Source of the DNA: a virus
Direction: 5' to 3' (one strand)
Virus record (IMG/VR): IMGVR_UViG_3300021375_000018
Span: 1 to 64,000 of that record
DNA length: 64,000 nt
A model generated the notes under the pieces. That model did no database searches. It was given only the letters and a program-made list of their open reading frames with translations, and had not been told where the DNA came from. The position numbers were made by a program, and so were the translations under genes. Positions 36,774 to 45,243 of the stretch are shown one piece after another (positions within the stretch are counted from its first letter, which is position 1; each line of letters begins with the position of its first letter).

Positions 36774-38561
36774 ATGATTAAAAGGTATTTTGGTATTGAT
36801 ATTGATCTTAGCAGAGATAATATCTTAACAGAATTTTCAAAAAAGCTACTTAAAAACTATTACATGAAAGATAGCGAATCATCGCCGCAAGAAAGTTTAG
36901 CACGAGCAGCAATAGCATATTCAGACAATGACATGTCTTTAGCTCAAAGAATATATAACTACTCATCAAAACAGTGGTTCATGTATAGCTCTCCTATTCT
37001 TTCAAACTCGCCTAGCATAGGTGAAGAGTCAAAAGGAATGCCGATAAGTTGTTTTTTGACTTATGTAGATGATACTTTAGAAGGTCTTATCGAACATTCT
37101 GATGAACTAAGATGGATGTCAGTAAAAGGTGGCGGCGTCGGAGGTCATTGGAGTAGTATTAGATCAAATAGTGACATATCTCCTGGACCTATTCCTTTCT
37201 TGAAAACAGTAGACAGCGACATGACAGCTTATAGGCAAGGAAAAACTAGAAAAGGAAGCTATGCAGCGTACATTAATATAGATCACCCAGACATATTAGA
37301 ATTTTTAAACATGCGGGTTCCAACAGGTGGTGATATAAATCGTAAATGCTTTAACATTAATAATGCAATAAACATTACAGATATGTTTATGAATGCTGTA
37401 ATTGAAGATAAAGAGTGGAATCTTATAGACCCTAATGACAATTCTGTAAGAGACACACTAAGTGCTAGATCATTATGGGAAAGGATACTTGAGGTAAGAT
37501 TTCGTACAGGAGAACCGTACCTTTGTTTTATAGATGAAGCGAATAGAAAACTACCAGAGTATCAAAAGAAACTTAATCTTAGAATAAACGGAAGTAATCT
37601 ATGTTCAGAAATTTATTTACCTACTTCTACTGATAGAAGCGCTGTATGTTGTTTAAGTTCGCTTAACTTGGCAAAGTACGAAGAGTGGAAAGATTCTAAT
37701 ATAGTAGAAGATTTAATAACATATCTAGACAATGTTATAACATTTTTTATAACAAATGCTCCCGATTCTTTAAAAAAAGCAAAATATTCAGCATTCCGAG
37801 AAAGAAGTTTAGGATTAGGGACAATGGGATTTCATTCACTCTTGCAGTCTAAAAACGTGCCGTTTGAATCTGTAATTGCAAAGTCAATGAATATAAACAT
37901 ATTCAAAGAAATACAAACTAAAGCTAAACAGAGAACATTTGAACTTGCCAAAGAAAAAGGTTCATGCCCAGATGCAGGAAACTTAATTATTAGAAACTCA
38001 CACTTAATAGCAATAGCTCCAAATGCAAACTCTTCTATTATAGGCTGCACTAGTCCATCTATTGAACCATGGAAAAGTAACGCTTTCACACACAGAACAC
38101 GAGTTGGATCACATTTAGTTAAAAACCCACACTTAGAAAAAGTATTGATGAGCTATTGGTCTAATAATGATTTTGATTCAGACTATGACTTGTGGCTTTC
38201 TAAACAGTGGAAGTCTATAATTCTTGCTGAAGGTTCTGTACAACACTTAGACTACATGTCAGACTGGCATAAAGAAGTTTTTAAAACAGCATTTGAGTTA
38301 GATCAGCGCTGGATTATAGATCATGCAGGTGATCGACAAGAATTTATATGTCAAGGTCAAAGTCTTAATCTATTTTTTCCTGCAGGAACAGAAAAGAGCG
38401 TAGTAAATAAAGTACACATAAGAGCTTGGAAGAGTAAAGTAAAAGGATTATACTACTTAAGAACAAATTCAGGCGCTTCTGCAGAAAAAGTTAGTCAAAA
38501 AGTTGAACAAAATAGGCTAAAAGACTTCGAAGAAGAAGACTGTTTAAGCTGTCAAGGATAG
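36774..38561 (+). CDS. nrdA: Ribonucleotide reductase, class I alpha subunit
   Basis: 595 residues, shorter than the E. coli enzyme (761) because the N-terminal ATP cone is absent, so dATP inhibition through that domain is unlikely. The active site has NLCSE (Asn275, Cys277, Glu279), paired redox cysteines at Cys93 and the Cys292/293 region, and a C-terminal shuttle pair DCLSCQG (Cys590, Cys593). VKGGGVGGHWSSIRS is a further family landmark. It reduces ribonucleoside diphosphates with the NrdB radical subunit encoded 8 bases downstream and a thioredoxin encoded after that. Confidence 0.95.
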   Translation: MIKRYFGIDIDLSRDNILTEFSKKLLKNYYMKDSESSPQESLARAAIAYSDNDMSLAQRIYNYSSKQWFMYSSPILSNSPSIGEESKGMPISCFLTYVDDTLEGLIEHSDELRWMSVKGGGVGGHWSSIRSNSDISPGPIPFLKTVDSDMTAYRQGKTRKGSYAAYINIDHPDILEFLNMRVPTGGDINRKCFNINNAINITDMFMNAVIEDKEWNLIDPNDNSVRDTLSARSLWERILEVRFRTGEPYLCFIDEANRKLPEYQKKLNLRINGSNLCSEIYLPTSTDRSAVCCLSSLNLAKYEEWKDSNIVEDLITYLDNVITFFITNAPDSLKKAKYSAFRERSLGLGTMGFHSLLQSKNVPFESVIAKSMNINIFKEIQTKAKQRTFELAKEKGSCPDAGNLIIRNSHLIAIAPNANSSIIGCTSPSIEPWKSNAFTHRTRVGSHLVKNPHLEKVLMSYWSNNDFDSDYDLWLSKQWKSIILAEGSVQHLDYMSDWHKEVFKTAFELDQRWIIDHAGDRQEFICQGQSLNLFFPAGTEKSVVNKVHIRAWKSKVKGLYYLRTNSGASAEKVSQKVEQNRLKDFEEEDCLSCQG

Positions 38562-38568
38562 AAATATT

Positions 38569-39531
38569 ATGTCATTATTAAAATATAGCACAACTTATAA
38601 GCCCTTTAAATACTCATGGGCAATGGAAATTGCAGAGTCTCACGAAAAAATTCACTGGGGAAGCTGGGAGGCAAAGTTGCAGGAGGATGTTAATCAATGG
38701 AAAGGTGGAAAGATTTCTTCTATAGAAAAAAATCATATTACACAAATTCTAAGATTATTTACGCAGTCTGATGTACAAGTAGGCGGCAATTACTGTGATC
38801 TCTTTATCCCTAAATTTAAAAACAATGAGATAAGGAGCATGCTACTAACTTTTGCAAACCGAGAAGGAACTCATCAACGTAGCTATGCCTTACTTAACGA
38901 TACATTAGGTTTGCCTGAAGCAGAGTATAGCGCATTTTTAGAATATAAGGAAATGAGTGATAAAATTAGTTTTATGCAAAATAATGATGTGTCTACTAGA
39001 AAAGGTTTAGGACTTGCATTAGCACAATCTGCGTGTAATGAAGGAATGAGTTTATTCTCAGCATTTGTTATGCTACTTAATTATCAAAGATACGGTAAAA
39101 TGAAAGGGACATGCGAGATTGTTGAATGGTCAATAAGAGATGAAACAATGCATGTTCAAGGAATGACGCAACTCTTTAGAGAATATATAAGCGAGCATCC
39201 AAGAATCGTAAATGATAAATTTAAAAAAGATATTTATCAAATGTATAGATACGCTGTGAAACTAGAAGATAAAGTCATTGATCTTGCTTACGAAATGGGA
39301 GCTATTGAAGGATTAGATAAAGAAGATGTAAAACAATACATTAGATATCTTGCTGATAGACGTCTTATTCAATTAGGACTAAAACCTAACTTTAAAGTAA
39401 AAGACAATCCGCTAGACTGGGTAGACTGGATTATTAATGGTGACTCTTTTAAAAATTTCTTCGAAGGTACTGTAACTGATTATAATGCTGATGGCATGAG
39501 CGGTGAAGACTGGGGATGGAAAAGTTTATAA
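38569..39531 (+). CDS. nrdB: Ribonucleotide reductase, class I beta (radical) subunit
   Basis: 320 residues, AAGGATAGAAATATT upstream. Di-iron ligands line up with class Ia: Asp68, Glu99 and His102 in REGTHQRSY, Glu158 in NEGMSLF, Glu192 and His195 in RDETMHVQG. Tyr106, seven residues after Glu99, matches the radical tyrosine. It supplies the radical to NrdA. Followed after ~55 bases by a thioredoxin, making a complete phage reduction system. Confidence 0.94.
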   Translation: MSLLKYSTTYKPFKYSWAMEIAESHEKIHWGSWEAKLQEDVNQWKGGKISSIEKNHITQILRLFTQSDVQVGGNYCDLFIPKFKNNEIRSMLLTFANREGTHQRSYALLNDTLGLPEAEYSAFLEYKEMSDKISFMQNNDVSTRKGLGLALAQSACNEGMSLFSAFVMLLNYQRYGKMKGTCEIVEWSIRDETMHVQGMTQLFREYISEHPRIVNDKFKKDIYQMYRYAVKLEDKVIDLAYEMGAIEGLDKEDVKQYIRYLADRRLIQLGLKPNFKVKDNPLDWVDWIINGDSFKNFFEGTVTDYNADGMSGEDWGWKSL

Positions 39532-39586
39532 ATTTTATTTATAAAATAAATATAAGATTTATATAATACAAAAAAGGACTAAACTT

Positions 39587-39835
39587 ATGAATAAAACAAA
39601 AATTATGTTTTTTAGCGCTAGCACGTGTGGACCATGTTGTTTAGTAAAGTCGCAGATGAGTGATGATATTGTTAAAGAACTAAATATTGAAATTATAGAT
39701 GAAAAAGACAAAAGCACTTTTGCAATGTATCATATTGAAAATGTTCCTGCTTTTATTAAAGTAAGCTTAGATAACAATGAAGAGCTAAACAGACAATTTG
39801 GATACAAAAGTATAAAAGAGTTAAGGAGACTATAG
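39587..39835 (+). CDS. Small thioredoxin/glutaredoxin
   Basis: 82 residues with the active site TCGPCC (Cys14, Cys17) at the end of the first strand and a cis-proline region VPAFIKV. The size suits a NrdH/glutaredoxin-like or minimal thioredoxin. By position directly after nrdB it most likely re-reduces the C-terminal cysteines of NrdA. AAAAAGGACTAAACTT precedes the ATG. Confidence 0.88.
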   Translation: MNKTKIMFFSASTCGPCCLVKSQMSDDIVKELNIEIIDEKDKSTFAMYHIENVPAFIKVSLDNNEELNRQFGYKSIKELRRL

Positions 39836-39839
39836 AAGA

Positions 39840-40442
39840 ATGCATTATCATACTGATATTTCACCATTTATAAAAGAAGTTGAATTAAGACAACAACCAG
39901 TTATAATTACAGTAAATGAATTTACAGAATCTTCTGTTTTGAAATTCAATGAACAAATGTCTTACGCTCAAAATAGCGGACAAAAAGTAATACCTATTGA
40001 AATTGACTCTTTTGGAGGTCAAGTGTACTCATTAATGGCAATGATATCATCAATAAAGTCTTCTAGAATTCCAATATCAACAATAGTACAAGGAAAGGCT
40101 ATGTCATGCGGAGCAATACTTGCATCTTTCGGTACTAAAGGTCTAAGGTTTATGGATAAAGATGCAACAATGATGATACACGATGTGTCTTCTTTTGCTT
40201 TTGGGAAAATAGAAGAATTAAAATCAGACGTAAGAGAGTCTGAAAGGCTTAATAAGAAAGTATATACAATGATGGCTAGAAACTGTGTTAAATCAGATGA
40301 CTATTTTACTAAGTTAATACATGATAAAGGACACTCAGATTGGTTTCTTGACGCTGAAGAAGCTAAAAAGCATGGATTGATTGATCATATAAGAGTGCCA
40401 GAAATGAAAATAAAGGTAGATGTTAGTATTACTGTAGAATAG
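39840..40442 (+). CDS. clpP: ClpP-like serine protease
   Basis: 200 residues. The fold landmarks of ClpP are present: IEIDSFGGQVYSLMAM, the nucleophile in GKAMSCGA (Ser89), His114 in MMIHDVSS (replacing the common MIHQP) and Asp171 in FLDAEEAKKHGLID. No N-terminal propeptide is obvious and no ATPase partner is encoded nearby, so it would have to work alone or with a host Clp ATPase. ClpP-like proteases occur as accessory proteins in marine myophages; some other phages use ClpP-like enzymes as head-maturation proteases. The nucleotide-metabolism context favours an accessory role. Confidence 0.85.
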   Translation: MHYHTDISPFIKEVELRQQPVIITVNEFTESSVLKFNEQMSYAQNSGQKVIPIEIDSFGGQVYSLMAMISSIKSSRIPISTIVQGKAMSCGAILASFGTKGLRFMDKDATMMIHDVSSFAFGKIEELKSDVRESERLNKKVYTMMARNCVKSDDYFTKLIHDKGHSDWFLDAEEAKKHGLIDHIRVPEMKIKVDVSITVE

Positions 40443-40470
40443 TTATCTTAATAAATACAAGGATAAATTT

Positions 40471-41250
40471 ATGGAACAGTTTAAACATATAAATAAAAAT
40501 AAAAGTTATGTAAGAGAGCTACAAGAAGAAGTAGGCGCTGCTGTAGACGGTGTATATGGATCAGGAACACATAACGCAGTTAGAGAATATTATGGAAACG
40601 TAATATTTCATATGGGAAAAGTAGTTCCTATTGATTTCGACGTAGAAGTAGATATGTCTGCACCTTTATATGAACTTGATGATGGTACACAAAACTGGTA
40701 TACTAGAAAGGATGACCCTGATTCTATTTGTGTACACTGGGGCGGTTTAAATTCAAGACATTGCTATAATGTATTTAATATGGCAAGAGGTCGTCATGTA
40801 TCTTCACATTTCTTGTTAGGATACAATCATAAGCAACAAAAGTTAGAAGTACTTCAATGTTTAGATACGGGACTTGTAGCTTATCATGCAGGTAAGTTTA
40901 ATAAATACTCTATTGGTATTGATATTTGCATGCATCCTCAAGCTAAATATTGGGAGAAAACTAAAAAGTGGTATCCTGATGCTTACTTGTCAGAGTATAA
41001 AGGTGAAGACACTAGAGTTCCTCGAGGAGAAATAGCTATGATTGGTGATGATTTCTCTTTATTCTGTGAAGACTTTTTAAGTGCGCTAATGGAAGCTGTT
41101 GATTTACAAGATAAACCTGTATGTAAAGATAATAAAGTATATTCTGTTAAAGCTGCTTCACAGTTTAGTATTGTAGGCCATCATAACATTTCAGCTAAAA
41201 AATGGGATGTTATACCTTGGGCAGAAAAATTATATTATAATATTAATTAA
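40471..41250 (+). CDS. N-acetylmuramoyl-L-alanine amidase (endolysin)
   Basis: 259 residues, AAGGATAAATTT upstream. Residues ~8-45 (YVRELQEEVGAAVDGVYGSG) resemble a short peptidoglycan-binding domain. From ~85 on comes an Amidase_2 fold: SICVHWGGLNSRH with zinc ligand His89, LDTGLVAYHAGKFNKYSIGI, and C-terminal GHHNISAKKWDVIPW supplying the second histidine. The enzyme cuts the bond between N-acetylmuramic acid and L-alanine. No signal peptide is seen, so a holin would be needed for release. It converges on the minus-strand fibre genes with a one-base gap. Confidence 0.88.
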   Translation: MEQFKHINKNKSYVRELQEEVGAAVDGVYGSGTHNAVREYYGNVIFHMGKVVPIDFDVEVDMSAPLYELDDGTQNWYTRKDDPDSICVHWGGLNSRHCYNVFNMARGRHVSSHFLLGYNHKQQKLEVLQCLDTGLVAYHAGKFNKYSIGIDICMHPQAKYWEKTKKWYPDAYLSEYKGEDTRVPRGEIAMIGDDFSLFCEDFLSALMEAVDLQDKPVCKDNKVYSVKAASQFSIVGHHNISAKKWDVIPWAEKLYYNIN

Positions 41251-41251
41251 A

Positions 41252-41716
41252 CTATAAAATAGAATACATCATTACAGTTGGATAGTAAACTTCATTTGAG
41301 TCTGTATCTTTGTGTAAATTTATTTCATATGAATTAGAGCTAGTTCTTCCTCTTAATTTATAAGATCTAGAACCTGTATACTGTGCAAGTATAAATTTAA
41401 TTGAAATTAAATTATTAAGTTTTTGTGAATCTATAGCAGCACCTTCAATACAATAATTATTGCCTAAACCAGACCAGCTAGACCCACCATCAATAGATTC
41501 AAATAATTCAAGAAAATGAGTGCTATTATTATCAGGCCTGTATACATATTGAGCTTTAAATTCATATATTACATGTTTGCAATTTTCAATAGGTGTATAT
41601 GTGATAGATGATCCTGTAATATCTGATACTGTAGAATCAATTTCTTGATTTGTCACAGAGTTATTAAAAATTACATTTTCTTTTCCAATATTATTATTAT
41701 TAATTAAATAGCTCAT
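41252..41716 (-). CDS. Fibre/virion paralogue 3 of 3
   Basis: About 154 residues from the ATG at 41716, chosen because GAGGAATTA lies just upstream and the start overlaps the previous stop as TAATG; an upstream in-frame ATG at 41737 has no such signal. It shares the core S-x-I-x-Y-T-P-(x5)-(H/Y)-(V/I)-I-Y-E-(F/Y) with the two genes upstream, followed by a variable segment around GGSSWSGLGNN and a conserved ending YYPTVMMYS. The pattern suggests a small beta-sandwich virion protein, probably a receptor-binding tip or head fibre. Function inferred from the tandem paralogue arrangement beside the lysis gene. Confidence 0.6.
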   Translation of the reverse strand: MSYLINNNNIGKENVIFNNSVTNQEIDSTVSDITGSSITYTPIENCKHVIYEFKAQYVYRPDNNSTHFLELFESIDGGSSWSGLGNNYCIEGAAIDSQKLNNLISIKFILAQYTGSRSYKLRGRTSSNSYEINLHKDTDSNEVYYPTVMMYSIL

Positions 41717-42237
41717 TAATTCCTCACTGAGTAACATGTAACAAAAGGTTTATAGTATCTATCACCAGTTAATCCACTTGAATCATAAAATGTATCTAGT
41801 TTATGTAATAAAGTCGAAGATGATGAAAAAATAACACTTCCTTGCACTTTCAATTTTTTAGAAGTGTTCCCCCAACTATTCAGGCATAATCTTAAGTTTG
41901 TTAAACTTCTTATTTGAACTTCTGCCTTTGTTGAACCAAATATAGTATTAGTATTATTACCCCAATCAGACCAGCTTGATCCATCATCATCGCTATAAAC
42001 TAATTTACATCTTATGTTGATTGCTCCAGCATCACCCTTTGTCCTCATAAACCAGTATTCATATATAATATAATCTGAATTAACTGCAGGTGTATAAGAT
42101 ATCTCAGAACCTGCAAGATCTGTCCATAATGAATTATCTACAGAATATGTATCTATTATCTGTGAAGTTTCAGAAGATTCAATGATCTTGTAGTTTAATA
42201 AATAATTATTGTTTTTTTCTTCAAATAAATGTGACAT
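41716..42237 (-). CDS. Fibre/virion paralogue 2 of 3
   Basis: 173 residues. The shared core is SEISYTPAVNSDYIIYEYWF, then KLVYSDDDGSSWSDWGNN, and the closing YYKPFVTCYSV. The N-terminal ~15 residues (MSHLFEEKNNNYLLN) resemble those of paralogue 1 (MTHLLKNKDEF). Middle loops differ strongly among the three, while framework positions are kept, which is what diversification of a binding surface would produce. It is translationally coupled to paralogue 3. Confidence 0.6.
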   Translation of the reverse strand: MSHLFEEKNNNYLLNYKIIESSETSQIIDTYSVDNSLWTDLAGSEISYTPAVNSDYIIYEYWFMRTKGDAGAINIRCKLVYSDDDGSSWSDWGNNTNTIFGSTKAEVQIRSLTNLRLCLNSWGNTSKKLKVQGSVIFSSSSTLLHKLDTFYDSSGLTGDRYYKPFVTCYSVRN

Positions 42238-42246
42238 GTTTTTATC

Positions 42247-42753
42247 CTACTTCGAGTATATTATTACAAAGCTATTAAAAAGATCTATATTTGGGGTTGA
42301 GTCCCAACCTAGACCACTTCTTATTCCGTTAAAGTTAGATTTATGAGAGTCATCTGAGTGTTTTGCTTGCGTTACTAGTACTTTTTCTCCACTCCACGAA
42401 GGTATTGTATAAGATAAAGTTATCTGCTCTGTCAACCGTGTATAGGAAGTCCAACCTTCACTTCCCCACTGATTAATATAACCAACGTTATCTGTAGTTA
42501 TATCTTCTAAGTTGCTTATGTCGCTGCCATATTGAAGTTGAAACGTTATATTATGAAAATTATTCGAGTTATAGCTTCCAACTGTTGTAAATTCATAAAT
42601 AACATAATCTGATCCGCTTTCTGGCGTATAAGAAATTTGTGATCCTGTGACATTTTGCCATGAGCCTGTTGTTAATCCAATTTGTGTTATAGTAGTCTTA
42701 GCTACTTTTATGTTTTTTTTAAACTCATCTTTGTTTTTTAGTAAGTGTGTCAT
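42247..42753 (-). CDS. Fibre/virion paralogue 1 of 3
   Basis: 168 residues, first gene of a minus-strand three-gene unit set in an otherwise plus-strand region. Landmarks are SQISYTPESGSDYVIYEFTT, ITFQLQYGSDIS, WTSYTRLTEQITLSY and the closing NSFVIIYSK. No known catalytic motif. Single-domain beta-rich proteins with this Y-T-P...Y-V-I-Y-E signature occur as virion proteins in marine myophages. A role in host recognition is inferred, not shown. Confidence 0.6.
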   Translation of the reverse strand: MTHLLKNKDEFKKNIKVAKTTITQIGLTTGSWQNVTGSQISYTPESGSDYVIYEFTTVGSYNSNNFHNITFQLQYGSDISNLEDITTDNVGYINQWGSEGWTSYTRLTEQITLSYTIPSWSGEKVLVTQAKHSDDSHKSNFNGIRSGLGWDSTPNIDLFNSFVIIYSK

Positions 42754-42773
42754 TTATAAACTTTCAAATTTTC

Positions 42774-42802
42774 GTGTAAATTTATTTTTATTTATTTATA
42801 AT
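42774..42802 (+). promoter_or_regulatory. Promoter GTGTAA-N17-TATAAT before thyX
   Basis: GTGTAA 42774-42779, 17-base spacer, TATAAT 42797-42802, 20 bases before the thyX start codon. Confidence 0.7.
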
Positions 42803-42822
42803 TATACAAAACAGGAGATTAA

Positions 42823-43533
42823 ATGAAGCATTATTTATATAATGACAAAGTTGGTTCAATAGAGCTGATTGATCATATGGGAAGTGATATTACTGTAGTT
42901 AATTCTGCAAGAGTTTCTTACGGTGTGCATAAAAAAGAGTTAGACAACAAAGATAAGAAGTTAATAAGCTATTTAATTAAACATAAACACACATCAACTT
43001 TAGAACATAATATAGCAACTTTTAGAATTAAAGTGCCTTTATTTATTAGAAGTCAGCATCATAGGCACAGAACATGGAGCTATAATGAAATATCAAGAAG
43101 ATATACAGAATTCAACATGGAGTTTTATGAACCTGAATCATTCAGAACTCAACACAAAATTAATAGACAAGCGTCTAATAATGAGTTAATTAATCCTAAT
43201 ATTATTTCAAAAGAAATAACAACTTTAATGACAGCTGATGTCCCTGTATTTACTTTAAGTGAAGCTGTTAAATATCATCATAATCAAAGTATTAACTTGT
43301 ATAATAGAATGCTGGATTTAGGTGTGAGTAAAGAGCAAGCAAGAGGAGTTTTACCACAAAATTTATATACTGAGTATTATGCAACAGCTAACTTGAATAA
43401 TATATTAAAGTTTGTTGGATTAAGATCTCACGAAGGAGCACAATGGGAAATACAAAAGCTTTCAGATTATATGTTAGAATTAATAAGAGGAATTTGGCCT
43501 GTTGTAGTTGACAGCTATATAAAAAATGTGTAA
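42823..43533 (+). CDS. thyX: Flavin-dependent thymidylate synthase
   Basis: 236 residues, AGGAGATTAA before the ATG. The ThyX signature is RHRTWSYNEISRRY (Arg81 to Tyr94). TSTLEHNIATFRIKVPLFI precedes it and SHEGAQWEIQKLSDYM follows. It methylates dUMP to dTMP using FADH2, taking the product of the dUTPase upstream. The stop codon is part of the next promoter (GTGTAA). Confidence 0.94.
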   Translation: MKHYLYNDKVGSIELIDHMGSDITVVNSARVSYGVHKKELDNKDKKLISYLIKHKHTSTLEHNIATFRIKVPLFIRSQHHRHRTWSYNEISRRYTEFNMEFYEPESFRTQHKINRQASNNELINPNIISKEITTLMTADVPVFTLSEAVKYHHNQSINLYNRMLDLGVSKEQARGVLPQNLYTEYYATANLNNILKFVGLRSHEGAQWEIQKLSDYMLELIRGIWPVVVDSYIKNV

Positions 43534-43556
43534 AAACAAAAAAAGATTATTATAAT
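43528..43556 (+). promoter_or_regulatory. Promoter GTGTAA-N17-TATAAT overlapping the thyX stop
   Basis: GTGTAA 43528-43533 includes the last codon and stop of thyX; TATAAT at 43551-43556. It drives the small-gene cluster that follows. Confidence 0.7.
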
Positions 43557-43596
43557 AACTTAATAATATTTACCATTAGCAAAGAAGGATTTTGAA

Positions 43597-43968
43597 ATGG
43601 ATAAAAATTTACTGCTAGAAAGCCATAAAGACTTAGAGATTATTCTTGTTAGATGTAGGATTATGATAGAAGACAGAGAAGATCCTACTGTGCTTGATAT
43701 AATGACAGAAATGAGAGCGTTAGAAGGTATTGTAACAGTTAGACAGACAAGACCTATAAGCGACACAGTAACAAACAATGGTCATAGAATAATAGAGCTT
43801 AATGTATCATATCTTCCAACTTTTATAGAAGGAAAAAACTCACAAAAAAAGCTTGTTAAAGTTTCGAAAGAATTTAAGAGTGTTGAGGGTATTGATATGG
43901 TAAAAGTTATAGAACATGATAATGATATAATAAACGCAAGACTAACAAAATCACCACTTATATTATAA
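43597..43968 (+). CDS. Conserved phage protein of unknown function
   Basis: 123 residues, AAAGAAGGATTTTGAA upstream. A helical N-terminus (LLLESHKDLEIILVRCRIMI) is followed by MTEMRALEGIVTVRQTRPIS and IIELNVSYLPTF, a combination I associate with small proteins of large marine T4-like phages, without known function. The C-terminal half alternates strands and helices. It begins a cluster that continues with another unknown protein and nucleotide-pool enzymes. Confidence 0.55.
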   Translation: MDKNLLLESHKDLEIILVRCRIMIEDREDPTVLDIMTEMRALEGIVTVRQTRPISDTVTNNGHRIIELNVSYLPTFIEGKNSQKKLVKVSKEFKSVEGIDMVKVIEHDNDIINARLTKSPLIL

Positions 43969-43977
43969 GGAGAAAAA

Positions 43978-44211
43978 ATGAAATCAAATAAGTTAGATGA
44001 TACAGTTGTATCACATATTGCAAAGTTGCTACAAGTAGCTTTATTAACTGGAACAGACATTATTGATCACATGAGAATGATTAGACTATCCCAACATACA
44101 CAAGACAATTCGGTCTTAGTATTAGAAGAAGAGTATAGAAAAATATTTGATAATACAATTGAAGTTATGATTGAAAATGCAAATAAAACATCTAGCGATG
44201 AAAGTATATAA
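43978..44211 (+). CDS. Small helical phage protein of unknown function
   Basis: 77 residues, AAGGAGAAAAA upstream. The segment HIAKLLQVALLTGTDIIDHMRMI is the most distinctive part, and the rest is acidic and helical. It lies 9 bases after the preceding gene and overlaps the start region of the MazG-like gene, so these three are probably co-translated. Confidence 0.55.
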   Translation: MKSNKLDDTVVSHIAKLLQVALLTGTDIIDHMRMIRLSQHTQDNSVLVLEEEYRKIFDNTIEVMIENANKTSSDESI

Positions 44212-44596
44212 ATTGAAAAAGTCTGATGATATGTTAGAACAAATATTTAATAATAGAGAATCTTTTATGCACTTAATAAAAGAAAAATATACGAAAGCTT
44301 ATCCAACATGGCCTGTTGATTTATCTTTAAAGCAGTCACAAACTGTTTGTAGAGAAACAGCTTTAAAAGGAGTTGAAGAAATGTTTGAAGCTTTAGGACA
44401 TCTTAAGAACTGGAAACCTCATAGACAAACCGATATGCCTGAAATTGATCGTGAAGAATTTTTAGAAGAAATTGTTGATGCTTTTAATTATTTTTTTAGT
44501 TTAATAATTCTTATAGGCGTAGATGTTGAAGAGTTTTACAAAGCTTTTAAGAAAAAAGACAAAGTTATTAGAGACCGTATTTTAAACGGATACTAA
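44198..44596 (+). CDS. MazG-like/all-alpha dUTPase family NTP pyrophosphohydrolase
   Basis: About 132 residues from ATG 44198; TTG 44171 and ATG 44177 are in-frame alternatives and none has a clear ribosome-binding site. The core has the acidic metal-binding pattern of the all-alpha NTP pyrophosphatases: KGVEEMFEALGHLKNWKPHR, then REEFLEEIVDAFNYFFSLII and VDVEEFYKAFKKKDKVIRDR. Such enzymes hydrolyse dUTP or other NTPs. A second, trimeric dUTPase is encoded at 36273, so this one may act on a different nucleotide. Confidence 0.75.
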   Translation: MKVYKLKKSDDMLEQIFNNRESFMHLIKEKYTKAYPTWPVDLSLKQSQTVCRETALKGVEEMFEALGHLKNWKPHRQTDMPEIDREEFLEEIVDAFNYFFSLIILIGVDVEEFYKAFKKKDKVIRDRILNGY

Positions 44597-44598
44597 CT

Positions 44599-45243
44599 AT
44601 GATCAAGCTTGAACAAATTTACTATGAAAATAAATTTAGAGCTTCAAGCTTAACTAGGTTAATTTGGAAAGATATAATAGAAGAAGAAGTTATTTATTTT
44701 CTAGGACTAATGAAAAAGTTTTATTTAAACATAACTTTAGACTCTGTTGGCTATACGTTAATTATTTTTGATTCGTTGTTGTTTAAAAGAAAGACTGTAG
44801 AAAAAAAGATTATATACAACCACTACTTTTTTAATAATTTAATGACATCAATAACTATTGATATTACGTTTAATAATCATAATAAGTATATGATTGTTAA
44901 AGATCAAACAAGATTTTTTTACTCAGAAAGCGATAACTTTGATCCTGGTATTGTTGATTGTAGTATTGAAGTAAATTGTTCAGTACAGTCAGTTAACGAA
45001 TTCAAGAAAAGTCTATTACCATCGCTGTCAAGAGAAGTGCAATATTCAATATTAAGAAATATAAATGGTATTTCTCTTGAAAGTGAAAATAGAATATTAA
45101 ACTTCGCAGAATTTGAATACTTTTTATTATATACAGAAATATCTCAAAAAGATTTTATTGGGTATATTAACAAAGTTGTAAAAGAAAAAAGCACTAAAAA
45201 AGACATAATTTCAATATACAAACAGATAAAAGGGATTAAATGA
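44599..45243 (+). CDS. Hypothetical protein
   Basis: 214 residues, starting 2 bases after the preceding stop. It is rich in Ile, Phe, Tyr and Lys, with predicted alternating strands (LNITLDSVGYTLIIFD, MTSITIDITFNNHNKYMI) and a helical C-terminus (SQKDFIGYINKVVKEKSTKK). No cysteine pattern, membrane segment or catalytic motif was recognised. The stop overlaps the next start, and the nucleotide-pool genes on both sides suggest, but do not show, a related role. Confidence 0.5.
   Translation: MIKLEQIYYENKFRASSLTRLIWKDIIEEEVIYFLGLMKKFYLNITLDSVGYTLIIFDSLLFKRKTVEKKIIYNHYFFNNLMTSITIDITFNNHNKYMIVKDQTRFFYSESDNFDPGIVDCSIEVNCSVQSVNEFKKSLLPSLSREVQYSILRNINGISLESENRILNFAEFEYFLLYTEISQKDFIGYINKVVKEKSTKKDIISIYKQIKGIK

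Noticed and set aside
39840-40442. ClpP-like protein as the prohead protease that cuts the (I/L)-x-E tags
   Set aside because: T4-type cleavage after (I/L)-x-E is known for gp21-family proteases; this gene sits among nucleotide-metabolism genes, not with capsid genes. The expected protease is probably outside the window.
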